Shown here piece after piece: positions 18,113 to 28,736 of a stretch of 64,000 bases of DNA. The stretch covers positions 124,001-188,000 of the forward strand of contig NZ_JAUXQZ010000025.1 of assembly GCF_030682035.1 (NCBI RefSeq). Reading direction: 5' to 3'. The stretch is from Brevundimonas sp. GTDB taxonomy: Bacteria; Pseudomonadota; Alphaproteobacteria; Caulobacterales; Caulobacteraceae. The first letter of the stretch is position 1; every line of letters starts with the position of its first letter. A program made the position numbers and the translations under genes. The notes beneath the pieces are model-generated. The model was not told where the DNA came from, ran no database searches, and saw nothing but the letters and a program-made list of their open reading frames with translations.

Positions 18113-18901
18113 ATGGCCGAAACCTATTCCACCCTGCTCATCGAACGCCATGCCGACGGCTATGCGGTAGTGACCCTGAACCGGCCTGAGGCGCTGAATG
18201 CGCTCAGCTCGACCGTGTTCAGGGATCTGTCGAACTTCCTCGACACGGTCGAGCATGACGACAGCGTGCGCTGCCTGATCCTGACCGGCTCGGGCGACAA
18301 GGCCTTCGCGGCCGGGGCCGACATCAAGGAGATGCAGGACCAGACCTATGCCCAGATGTATTCGGGCAATTTCTTCGCCCTCGGCCACGATCGCATCACC
18401 CGCTTCCGCAAGCCGATCATCGCCGCGGTCAACGGCTTCGCCCTCGGCGGCGGTTGCGAACTGGCCATGCTGTGCGACTTCATCGTCGCCAGCGACAAGG
18501 CGAAATTCGGCCAGCCCGAGATCAACCTCGGCGTCGCCCCCGGCATCGGCGGCTCCCAGCGCCTGACCCGCCTGGTCGGCAAGTCCAAGGCCATGGACAT
18601 GGTCCTGACCGCCCGGATGATGGATGCTGCGGAGGCTTTAGCGTCCGGCCTCGCCAGCCGCGTCGTCCCGCACGACACCCTGCTGGACGAGGTCCGCAAG
18701 ATCGCCGCGAAGATTGCCTCGCAGAGCCCCTTGGCCGTCATGGCCAACAAGGAAATGGTCAACGCCGCGCTCGAGACCACCCTGACCCAGGGCGTCCAGT
18801 TCGAACGCCGCCTGTTCCACAGCCTGTTCGCCTTCGAGGACCAGAAGGAAGGCATGGCGGCCTTCGTGGAGAAGCGGAAGCCGGTGTTCACGGGACGCTG
18901 A
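18113..18901 (+). CDS. Enoyl-CoA hydratase
   Basis: The 262-residue crotonase-fold protein has the oxyanion-hole segments FAAGADIKEM (about residues 64-73) and NGFALGGGCELAMLCDF (about 106-122). It carries both catalytic glutamates of short-chain enoyl-CoA hydratases (GGGCELAM and FGQPEINLG). It hydrates trans-2-enoyl-CoA in beta-oxidation. The ATG at 18113 has a GGGAG SD; the longer in-frame reading is only the repeat element. Position before rpsT-dnaA matches Caulobacter. Confidence 0.93.
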   Translation: MAETYSTLLIERHADGYAVVTLNRPEALNALSSTVFRDLSNFLDTVEHDDSVRCLILTGSGDKAFAAGADIKEMQDQTYAQMYSGNFFALGHDRITRFRKPIIAAVNGFALGGGCELAMLCDFIVASDKAKFGQPEINLGVAPGIGGSQRLTRLVGKSKAMDMVLTARMMDAAEALASGLASRVVPHDTLLDEVRKIAAKIASQSPLAVMANKEMVNAALETTLTQGVQFERRLFHSLFAFEDQKEGMAAFVEKRKPVFTGR

Positions 18902-18909
18902 GACTCGCC

Positions 18910-18938
18910 TTGAACCCGCCCGGCGTTTCCGCTATAGC
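18910..18938 (+). promoter_or_regulatory. Promoter of rpsT
   Basis: TTGAAC at 18910-18915 and TATAGC at 18933-18938 are separated by 17 nt. The -10 context GCTATAGC fits the Caulobacter housekeeping -10 pattern GCTANAWC. It lies 70 nt upstream of the rpsT ATG. Confidence 0.65.
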
Positions 18939-19007
18939 CCCCCGCTCTTCGAGATTTCCCCGCCGTGGACCGTGCTCCGCGGCGTTTCCGTTCGTAAGGT
19001 TTGACTG

Positions 19008-19277
19008 ATGGCCAACAATGCCGGCGCCAAGAAAGCGATCCGCAAGATCGCGGCCCGCACCGAAGTGAACAAGGCGCGCCGTACGCGCGTCCGCACCTTC
19101 CTGCGCAAATTCCAGGAAGCTGTCGTCGGCGGCGACGCCGGCGCCGCCAGGACCGCCTTCATCGAGGCCCAGTCCGAGCTGATGCGCGCCGTCTCCAAGG
19201 GCGTGGTTCACAAGAACACGGGTTCGCGCAAAGTGGGCCGTCTGGCCGCTCAACTGAAGAAGATGGCCGCCGCCTGA
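19008..19277 (+). CDS. rpsT: 30S ribosomal protein S20
   Basis: The 89-residue basic protein ([20 protein letters not shown], then [19 protein letters not shown] and a C-terminal [19 protein letters not shown]) is a canonical S20, which binds 16S rRNA early in 30S assembly. It has its own promoter and a stem-loop after the stop. In Caulobacter, too, rpsT lies directly before dnaA. Confidence 0.98.
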   Translation: MANNAGAKKAIRKIAARTEVNKARRTRVRTFLRKFQEAVVGGDAGAARTAFIEAQSELMRAVSKGVVHKNTGSRKVGRLAAQLKKMAAA

Positions 19278-19334
19278 TTTTTCGGACCCCTGACGGCCTT
19301 TCACAGGGCTGTCATGGCAAAAACCAGCGATTCC

Positions 19335-19367
19335 AACGGCGAGGGCGCGAAGGCTCCCTCGCCGTTT
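19335..19367 (+). terminator. Stem-loop terminator after rpsT
   Basis: An 11-bp perfect stem (19335-19345 with 19356-19366) with a 10-nt loop lies 58 nt after the rpsT stop. The T-tract is only three bases, so termination may be partial, but the stem is strong. Confidence 0.65.
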
Positions 19368-19720
19368 GCACGTGTGCTGATAAGCGTTTCCGGGCCGATC
19401 AGCGCTCGCGTCTGTGGCGAAATGCGGTTTTTCGTTGACTGTGTTTGGCTTTAGCGGAGTCAACAATTTTAACTGCAAATTGAGTCGCGAATCAGCGTTG
19501 ACGCCCCCCTCCCCGAGGGTAAGTTCGAGCCGCTGACGCACTTCCATTCCCATACGGAATGAATGCGGCGCGGAACCAGTTTTCGTGTCGGCGTGAGACG
19601 CCTGTTCAAGAGTACGACCCCACCCGCGAGGCTCCAGCCACGCGGGACAGGAGAAGTCGTCCCGGTTCCAGGCTTCTCCGAAGGGCGTCGGGTGATGGGT
19701 TTCTAAGGGTGGCTGAGACG
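19368..19720 (+). promoter_or_regulatory. dnaA upstream control region and structured 5' leader
   Basis: The region holds three GANTC sites (19457-19461, 19482-19486, 19489-19493), the recognition sequence of the CcrM methylase. A CtrA-like TTAA-N7-TTGA lies at 19469-19483, and a TTGACG at 19498-19503 followed 16 nt later by TAAGTT is a promoter candidate. Two hairpins follow in the presumed leader: CCCGCG 19623-19628 with 19641-19646, and GGAGAAG 19650-19656 with 19673-19679. In Caulobacter, dnaA transcription responds to CcrM methylation. No cluster of DnaA boxes is seen, so this does not look like the origin itself. Confidence 0.55.
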
Positions 19721-21175
19721 ATGACGGGGAGCGCGCACATGGCGGGGATGACGGATCCGGATCGTATCTGGACCGAGGCGGCGGGCCGTCTGCGCAGCGA
19801 AATCGGCGAGGGGCCCTTCAGCTCCTATATCGCCCCCTCGGCCGTGCGCGCCGACGGCGCCGGCCAGCTGATCCTCGTCACCCCCACCGCCTATGCCCGC
19901 GACTGGGTGCGCAAGAACGCCCTGCGCCGCATGAACGAACTGTGGCTCGGCCTCGACGGCCTGGCGCGCCGTCTGGACGTCCGCTGCCGCGCCGAGATGG
20001 GCTCGACGCCTTCGGCCTCCCAGGTCGCCGCCGGCCGCGCCGAGGGCGCCGCCGTCATCCCGCTCCAGTCCCTGCCGCAATCGATGCCCATGGCCACCGT
20101 GGCGCCCGTCGCCGACGGGGCCCGCGCCGTGCGCGCCGCCGGGCTGCAGGAACGGCTGACCTTCGACAGTTTCGTGGAAGGGCAGGGCAACGCCTTCGCC
20201 CTCGCCATCGCCAAACAGGCCGCCGCCTGGGCCGACGGCCATTTCAACCCGATTTTCTTCTGCGGCCCCTATGGCTACGGCAAGACCCACCTGCTGAACG
20301 CCATCGCCTGGGAGGCCCAGCGCCTCCGGCCGGACGCCCGGGTCGTCTATCTGACCGCCGAACGCTTCCTGTCGACCTTCGTCCGCGCCGCGCAGGACCG
20401 CACCATGGCGGCGTTCAAGGACAGTCTGCGCAACGCCGACATGCTGCTGATCGACGACGTCCAGTTCGTCGGCGGCAAGGCCGGCACCCAGGAAGAACTG
20501 CTCTCGACCCTGACCGCCCTGATCGAGGACGGCAAGAAGATCGTCCTCTCGGCCGACCGCCCGCCCATGGCCCTGACCGAGGTCGAGCCGCGTCTACGCA
20601 GCCATCTGGCCTCGGGCCTGACCTGCCCGGTCGAGCCTGCCGACCGCGCCCTGAAACTGGCCGTGGCCCGCAACCGGATCGAGGCCCTGGCCCGGCTCGG
20701 CGTCGTCTCCGGCGAGGCCCAGGCCGAGGTGCTTGAGCACCTGGTCGACCGCACCCCCGGCTCGATGCGCGAGCTTGAAGGCGCCGTGAACACCCTGGCC
20801 GCCGTCGCCGGCGCCCGCCTGTCCTCGCTCAGCGTCGACGAGACCCAGGCCCTGCTCGGCTCGGCCCTGCGCGGCGGACCCGAGCGCCGCATCACCGTCG
20901 ACGAGATCCAGAAGACCGTCGCCGACCATTTCAGCCTCAAACAGGCCGACCTGCTCAGCGAGCGCCGCACCCGCGCCGTGGCCCGTCCGCGCCAGATCGC
21001 CATGTGGCTGTGCAAACAGCACACGACCCGCTCCTATCCCGACATCGGCCGTCGCTTCGGCGGGCGCGACCACACCACGGTCCTGCACGGCGTGCGCAAG
21101 ATCGAGGAACTGATGGGCCTGGACGACCAGATCGCCCGGGATGTCGAGACGCTGACGCGCAAGCTGCGGGGCTGA
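19721..21175 (+). CDS. dnaA: Chromosomal replication initiator DnaA
   Basis: The 484-residue protein has an N-terminal domain I, a variable linker, the AAA+ Walker A GPYGYGKTH at about residues 181-189, Walker B LLIDDVQF at about 242-249, and the C-terminal DNA-binding helix with the DnaA signature GGRDHTTVLHG at about 447-457. The 5' reading is open for 54 more codons, but the ATG at 19721 gives an N-terminus and length like Caulobacter DnaA (about 490 residues). It binds DnaA boxes with ATP and opens oriC. Confidence 0.96.
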   Translation: MTGSAHMAGMTDPDRIWTEAAGRLRSEIGEGPFSSYIAPSAVRADGAGQLILVTPTAYARDWVRKNALRRMNELWLGLDGLARRLDVRCRAEMGSTPSASQVAAGRAEGAAVIPLQSLPQSMPMATVAPVADGARAVRAAGLQERLTFDSFVEGQGNAFALAIAKQAAAWADGHFNPIFFCGPYGYGKTHLLNAIAWEAQRLRPDARVVYLTAERFLSTFVRAAQDRTMAAFKDSLRNADMLLIDDVQFVGGKAGTQEELLSTLTALIEDGKKIVLSADRPPMALTEVEPRLRSHLASGLTCPVEPADRALKLAVARNRIEALARLGVVSGEAQAEVLEHLVDRTPGSMRELEGAVNTLAAVAGARLSSLSVDETQALLGSALRGGPERRITVDEIQKTVADHFSLKQADLLSERRTRAVARPRQIAMWLCKQHTTRSYPDIGRRFGGRDHTTVLHGVRKIEELMGLDDQIARDVETLTRKLRG

Positions 21176-21179
21176 AGCG

Positions 21180-21311
21180 AGTGGCGAGTGGCGAGTGGCT
21201 AGCGTTTGGTGCGGCTGTGGGTCGATGATCGCCTGCCTTGGGTTCGGCATGGGGGGCACGCTCTTGGCTCCTGCACTTATCCACTCGCCACTCGCCACTA
21301 ACCACCAGCCA
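21180..21311. repeat. Inverted heptamer array, locus C, in the dnaA-dnaN gap
   Basis: The left arm at 21180-21200 has AGTGGCG twice and AGTGGCT. The right arm at 21284-21311 has CTCGCCA twice and the degenerate units CTAACCA and CCAGCCA. The left arm starts 5 nt after the dnaA stop. A DnaA-box-like TTATCCACT at 21277-21285 runs into the right arm. The element is the same type as loci A and B. Confidence 0.9.
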
Positions 21312-21316
21312 CTTCC

Positions 21317-21344
21317 TTGCCCCGCCCGGCCAATCCGCTAGTGT
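21317..21344 (+). promoter_or_regulatory. Candidate dnaN promoter
   Basis: TTGCCC at 21317-21322 and TAGTGT at 21339-21344 (in GCTAGTGTC) have a 16-nt spacer and lie 58 nt before the dnaN ATG, just after heptamer locus C. A GAGTC site follows at about 21374. The match is moderate. Confidence 0.35.
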
Positions 21345-21401
21345 CCGTAGCCCTAACTCTTTGCGGCGGCTTGTTGAGTCGCCGACGGCGGGCGAGACCA
21401 C

Positions 21402-22520
21402 ATGCAGCTGACCATCGAACGATCCGCGCTCCTCAAGGCTCTCGGCCACGTGCAGAGCGTCGTCGAGCGCCGTAACACCATCCCCATCCTGTCCAACGTC
21501 CTGCTGTCGGCCGGACGCGACAAGCTGGCCTTCGCCGCCACCGATCTCGACATGGAGATGGTCGACGAGGCCGAGGCCCAGGTGAATGTCGAGGGCCAGA
21601 TCACCGCCCCGGCCCACACCCTCTATGAAATCGTGCGCAAACTGCCCGACGGCGCCGAGGTCGCGCTCAGCTACAACGGCGACGATCCCCGTCTGGTGGT
21701 CCAGGCCGGCCGCTCCAAATTCAACCTGCCGGTCCTGCCGGCCGGCGACTTCCCAGTCATGTCGACCGACACCTCGGGCACACGCTTCGTCCTGCCCAAG
21801 GAAGACCTCGCCCGGCTGATCGACAAGACCCGGTTCGCCGTCTCGACCGAAGAGACGCGCTACTATCTGAACGGCCTGTATCTCCACACCGTGGCCGAGG
21901 CCGGCATTCCGCTGCTGCGCGCCGTGGCCACCGACGGCCACCGCCTCGCCCTCGCCGAGATGCCCGCCCCCGAGGGCGCCGCCGGCGGCCCCGGCGTCAT
22001 CGTCCCGCGCAAGACCATCGACCAGGTCCGCCGCCTGCTCGACGACGGCTCCGGCCCGGTCGAGGTCATGGTCAGCCCGCAGAAAATCCGCTTCGAATTC
22101 GGCCAGGCCAGCCTGACGTCAAAGGTCATCGACGGCGCCTTCCCCGACTATATGCGCGTCATCCCCAAGGGGAACGACAAACAGGCCGACATCGACAACA
22201 CCCTGTTCGCCCAGGCCGTCGACCGCGTCGCCACCATCTCGGCCGAGAAGAGCCGCTCGGTGAAACTGGCCTTCGAGCTGGACCGCGTCACCCTGACGGT
22301 GCGCAACATGGAGGCCGGACAGGGGGTCGAGGAGGTCGAGATCGGCTATTCCGAAGAGCCCTTCGAAATCGGCTTCAACGCCCGCTATCTGCTCGACGTC
22401 GCCGGCCAGATCACCGGCGAGACCGCCCACTTCAAATTCGCCGACCCGGCCAGCCCGACCCTGGTCCTCGATCCGGGCGATCCGGGCGTGCAATATGTGC
22501 TGATGCCGCTGAGGGTGTAG
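21402..22520 (+). CDS. dnaN: DNA polymerase III sliding clamp beta subunit
   Basis: The 372-residue protein starts MQLTIERSALLKALGHVQSV, has the clamp fold in three repeats (RNTIPILSNVLL, FVLPKEDLARLIDKTRFAVS, GLYLH, ATDGHRLA) and ends with YVLMPLRV, the conserved clamp terminus. It tethers the polymerase to DNA and is a hub for replication and repair. In most bacteria recF follows directly; here another gene is inserted only 7 nt after the stop. Confidence 0.97.
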   Translation: MQLTIERSALLKALGHVQSVVERRNTIPILSNVLLSAGRDKLAFAATDLDMEMVDEAEAQVNVEGQITAPAHTLYEIVRKLPDGAEVALSYNGDDPRLVVQAGRSKFNLPVLPAGDFPVMSTDTSGTRFVLPKEDLARLIDKTRFAVSTEETRYYLNGLYLHTVAEAGIPLLRAVATDGHRLALAEMPAPEGAAGGPGVIVPRKTIDQVRRLLDDGSGPVEVMVSPQKIRFEFGQASLTSKVIDGAFPDYMRVIPKGNDKQADIDNTLFAQAVDRVATISAEKSRSVKLAFELDRVTLTVRNMEAGQGVEEVEIGYSEEPFEIGFNARYLLDVAGQITGETAHFKFADPASPTLVLDPGDPGVQYVLMPLRV

Positions 22521-22527
22521 GACGAGG

Positions 22528-23979
22528 GTGGCGCAAACCAGACGTTCCATCGCTCTGATTGATGACTTGCGTAGTCAACCCGCCGAGGCGTCATGGTTTG
22601 AATTCAAGGTCAACAACACCAACCCGGACAACATTGCCAAGTTGGTTTCGGCGCTGGCCAATGCCGCACGGTTGAATGACCGAGATGCAGCCTACATCGT
22701 TTGGGGGATTGAAGACGGTAGTCATAGGGTTGTCGGGACTGATTTTGAGCCAGCCTTGTTTCGCAAAGGCGATCAGCCAATCGAGTTCTGGCTTTCTCAA
22801 CAGCTAGATCCCTGCCCAAATTTGAAATTTGAGACAGTCCAGCATCCCGATGGACGGGTGGTAGTTCTCGAGGTCCCGGCCGCGACTGTAGCCCCTGTTG
22901 CTGTGGGGCGGATCGCATACGTTCGGGTAGGCAGCGCCACGCCGCCGCTCGGCGATCATAGGGAGATCGAAGCTGCCTTGTGGTCGAAGCTCCGACCATT
23001 TGTCTGGGAGGCAGGGCCGGCGGCGACGTTCGTAGAAGCGGACGAAGTCTTGGAGGTGCTGGACTATGGGGCGTACTTCACGCTGACCGAGCAGCGGCTG
23101 CCCGACAATCGAAACGGCATCCTGGAGCGCTTGGAAGCAGAGCGTCTCATCCGTCGCGACGTAGGCGGACGATGGGACATAATGAACTTGGGCGCACTGC
23201 TGTTTGCTAGGCGCCTAGATTCCTTCCCGAACCTGCAGCGCAAGGCCGTTAGGGTTATCGAGTACGTCGGTAGCGACCGCACACAAACTCGTCGTCGTCA
23301 CGAAGAGCCGCGCGGTTACGCCATAGGTTTTGAGCCGCTGATGGAATTCATTGGTGGATTGTTGCCCCAAAGCGAACTGATCGAAGTGGCGTTTCGGCGG
23401 CAGCATCTGTTGTATCCGCAGATCGCGATCCGGGAGCTGGTGGCAAATGCCTTGATCCACCAAGACCTAACGATCAAAGGCACCGGGCCAATGATCGAGA
23501 TTTTCACGGATCGGATCGAGATAACTAATCCCGGTGAGCCCTTGCGGGCACCAGAGCGGTTTTTGGACCTGCCGCCGCTTTCCAGAAATGAAGCCCTTGC
23601 TGGCATTATGCGCCGTGTGGGCCTTTGCGAGGAGCAGGGAAGCGGCGTCGATAAGGCGTTTCAGGCGGTAGAGCTGTGGCAGCTCCCGCCGGTCGATATC
23701 CGAGCGGAAGGCAATGCAGTTAGAGTTGCTCTTTTCGCGCCCAAGCCATTTTCCGAAATGACTGCGCCGGAACGATTGCGTGCTTGTTATCAGCACGCGG
23801 GTCTTCGTTATGTAGCTGGCGGGAAAATGACCAATGCATCTCTCCGCCAAAGATTTGGATTGGAAAAAGAAAGCGCTGCTACGGCGTCCAGGATTATCCG
23901 CGACGCATTAAAAGAGCGTCTTATCAAGGTGGCCGATCCGATCGCTCCCAAGTCGGGTTATATACCGATATGGGCTTGA
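22528..23979 (+). CDS. AlbA_2 (Schlafen-type) / HATPase_c_4 putative ATP-binding regulator
   Basis: The 483-residue protein starts at a GTG 7 nt after dnaN. Residues about 18-140 match the AlbA_2 nucleic-acid-binding domain (WFEFK, LVSALANAARL, AYIVWGIEDGSHRVVGTDF). Residues about 300-345 match the GHKL-like C-terminal ATPase domain of COG2865 proteins (RELVANALIHQD, IEIFTDRIEITNPGEPL, EEQGSGVDKA). The last 80 residues look like a winged helix. Proteins of this type are putative transcriptional regulators or defence-linked ATPases. Base composition is visibly AT-richer than dnaN and recF, with codons such as GAT, TTG and CGT frequent, so the gene looks horizontally acquired. Confidence 0.82.
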   Translation: MAQTRRSIALIDDLRSQPAEASWFEFKVNNTNPDNIAKLVSALANAARLNDRDAAYIVWGIEDGSHRVVGTDFEPALFRKGDQPIEFWLSQQLDPCPNLKFETVQHPDGRVVVLEVPAATVAPVAVGRIAYVRVGSATPPLGDHREIEAALWSKLRPFVWEAGPAATFVEADEVLEVLDYGAYFTLTEQRLPDNRNGILERLEAERLIRRDVGGRWDIMNLGALLFARRLDSFPNLQRKAVRVIEYVGSDRTQTRRRHEEPRGYAIGFEPLMEFIGGLLPQSELIEVAFRRQHLLYPQIAIRELVANALIHQDLTIKGTGPMIEIFTDRIEITNPGEPLRAPERFLDLPPLSRNEALAGIMRRVGLCEEQGSGVDKAFQAVELWQLPPVDIRAEGNAVRVALFAPKPFSEMTAPERLRACYQHAGLRYVAGGKMTNASLRQRFGLEKESAATASRIIRDALKERLIKVADPIAPKSGYIPIWA

Positions 23980-23984
23980 CGATT

Positions 23985-24117
23985 GATTTGCAGGTCAATT
24001 GCAGGGTCCCTGTTTGTTCTGCTGCTAGCTACATTTCCCCAAACATAATCGCGTTGCGAATCAAGCAAATTGGGCGTGTCAAGTGGACGCATAACATTTG
24101 CTGGGGATTTGCAGGGT
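23985..24117 (+). repeat. Three TTGCAGG-type short repeats between the AlbA_2 gene and recF
   Basis: GATTTGCAGG occurs at 23985-23994 and again at 24106-24115, and TTGCAGGGT occurs at 23999-24007 and 24109-24117. The last copy includes the recF GTG start. The 136-bp AT-rich stretch between the two genes contains no other feature. The repeats may mark insertion boundaries. Confidence 0.5.
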
Positions 24118-25246
24118 GATCACCACACTCACCCTCACCGACTTCCGCTCATACGCAGCGGCCACCCTGCCCATCGGCGCGGGGGCGGTCGTGCTCCACG
24201 GCCCCAACGGCGCCGGCAAGACCAATCTGCTCGAGGCGCTCAGCCTGTTCACCCCCGGCCGCGGCCTGCGCGGGGCTACGGCCCCCGAGATGGGCCGGCG
24301 CGAAACGGGCGAGGCGACCGGCCGGGCCTGGGCCGTCGCCGCCGTCCTCACCGACGGGGAGGGGGAGACGAAACTGGGCACCGGCGTCCAGTCCCCCGGC
24401 GCCGCCCGCCGCATCGTCCGCATCGACGGCGAAACGGCCCAGCCCGGCCGGCTGCTCGATCACCTGCGCCCCGTCTGGGCCACGCCCGAGCAGGACCGGC
24501 TGTTCTCCGACGCCCGGGCCGCCCGGCTGAAATTCTTCGACCGGCTGGTCTTCGCCGCCGACCCCGCCCATGCCGCCGCCGTCTCGGCCTATGAAAAGGC
24601 TCTGCGCGAAAGGCTGCGCCTGCTCACCGAGGGGGCGGAAGGCCGGGCCGCCGACCCCCTCTGGCTCGACGCCCTCGAGCTCCGCCTTGGCGAGGCCGGG
24701 GCCGAGGCCGCCATCGCCCGCGCCGCCGCCCTGACCACGCTGCAGGCCGCCATCGACGCCCGCAACGACCGTCCCTTCCCCCAGGCCGACCTCGGCCTGA
24801 CGGGCGAGGCCGAAGCCATGGCCACCGCCGGCGTCGGCCCTGAGGCCATCGCCGCCGCCATCCGCGAGGGACAGGCCCGCAGCCGCGCCCGCGACGCCGC
24901 CGCCGGCCGCTCCCTGTTCGGCCCGCACCGCTCCGACCTGACCGCCCTGCACCGTGAAAAGAACCGCCCCGCCGCCGAGGGCTCCTCGGGCGAGCAGAAG
25001 GCGCTGGTGCTCAACCTGATCCTCGCCCAGATCACGCGGCTGTCGGGCCAGTCCGCCCGGCCGCTCCTGCTGCTCGATGAAGCCCCCGCCCACCTCGATA
25101 CGCGGCGCCGCGCCGCCCTGTTCGACGAGATCGACGCCCTCGGCCTGCAAGCCTTCCTGACCGGCACCGAGGCCGAACTGTTCGACCCCCTGCGCGGCCG
25201 CGCACAGTTCGTGCGGGTCGAGGGCGGGGCGCTGACGGTGGAGTAG
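24116..25246 (+). CDS. recF: DNA replication and repair protein RecF
   Basis: The 376-residue protein has [14 protein letters not shown] near its start, the Walker [15 protein letters not shown] at about residues 30-43, the ABC signature region ([16 protein letters not shown]) at about 298-313 and the Walker [13 protein letters not shown] at about 316-327. It loads RecA at gaps with RecO and RecR. The GTG at 24116 is chosen because the conserved N-terminus begins there; GGGGA lies 8 nt upstream. The upstream context has been changed by the inserted gene. Confidence 0.93.
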   Translation: MITTLTLTDFRSYAAATLPIGAGAVVLHGPNGAGKTNLLEALSLFTPGRGLRGATAPEMGRRETGEATGRAWAVAAVLTDGEGETKLGTGVQSPGAARRIVRIDGETAQPGRLLDHLRPVWATPEQDRLFSDARAARLKFFDRLVFAADPAHAAAVSAYEKALRERLRLLTEGAEGRAADPLWLDALELRLGEAGAEAAIARAAALTTLQAAIDARNDRPFPQADLGLTGEAEAMATAGVGPEAIAAAIREGQARSRARDAAAGRSLFGPHRSDLTALHREKNRPAAEGSSGEQKALVLNLILAQITRLSGQSARPLLLLDEAPAHLDTRRRAALFDEIDALGLQAFLTGTEAELFDPLRGRAQFVRVEGGALTVE

Positions 25247-28234
<2,988 letters not shown>

Positions 28235-28237
28235 TCG

Positions 28238-28672
28238 TCAGGTCGAGGGGACCCTCGCCTCGACAAACGCGCTGATCGTCGGCCAGTGAGGCGGATTGGC
28301 CCGCGCGCCATCGCACGCGATCTCCTTCAGGATGCCCGGGATGGTGTCGTCGCGGGCGTCCAACCAGTCGCTCTCGTCCGGATATCGGCCCGACTCGACG
28401 CCGTCGGCCCCGTACTCGACCGACAGCGTGCTGCGCCACTGCTTCGCGCCGCAGCGGAATTCATAGGTGTCGATGGTGTGGCTAAGGTCCCCAGCCTCGC
28501 CCCGCAGCGGAACCATGGCCAACTGGACGCGGGTGATGTCGCCCTCCACCACGATGCTGTCGACGTCGGCCATATAGGCCGAGTTGGCGCTGCGCGAGAA
28601 TGCGTGCCAGGTTTCCGCCGCCGCCGGTGTTGCAAACCCCAGAATCGCCAGCCCCGCCAGTATGACTCTCAT
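28238..28672 (-). CDS. Secreted protein resembling the surface-adhesin E-type domain
   Basis: The 144-residue protein has a Sec signal peptide (MRVILAGLAILGFATPAAAE, cleavage expected at AAA-ET). Its mature domain begins with WHAFSRSANSAYMADVDSIV and contains a single cysteine pair candidate (Cys74 and Cys119). The pattern of an aromatic start, a D-x-x-S-I strand and a C-x-x-x-x-W strand recalls the small beta-rich Surface-Adhesin_2 type domain, but this assignment is tentative. It is convergent with gyrB, with a 3-nt gap. Confidence 0.6.
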   Translation of the reverse strand: MRVILAGLAILGFATPAAAETWHAFSRSANSAYMADVDSIVVEGDITRVQLAMVPLRGEAGDLSHTIDTYEFRCGAKQWRSTLSVEYGADGVESGRYPDESDWLDARDDTIPGILKEIACDGARANPPHWPTISAFVEARVPST

Positions 28673-28736
28673 GATGACCTCCCTGGTTCCCCCGACGCCA
28701 TGATGCGCCGCTGAAAAGCTTTGGCAAGAGCGTCCG

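Noticed and set aside
19278..19720. Chromosomal origin oriC next to dnaA
   Set aside because: No cluster of DnaA boxes and no AT-rich unwinding stretch is seen. In Caulobacter the origin is several kb away from dnaA.
28242..28264. 7-bp stem at the gyrB end as a terminator
   Set aside because: It lies inside the coding end of the convergent gene and lacks a T-run on either strand.
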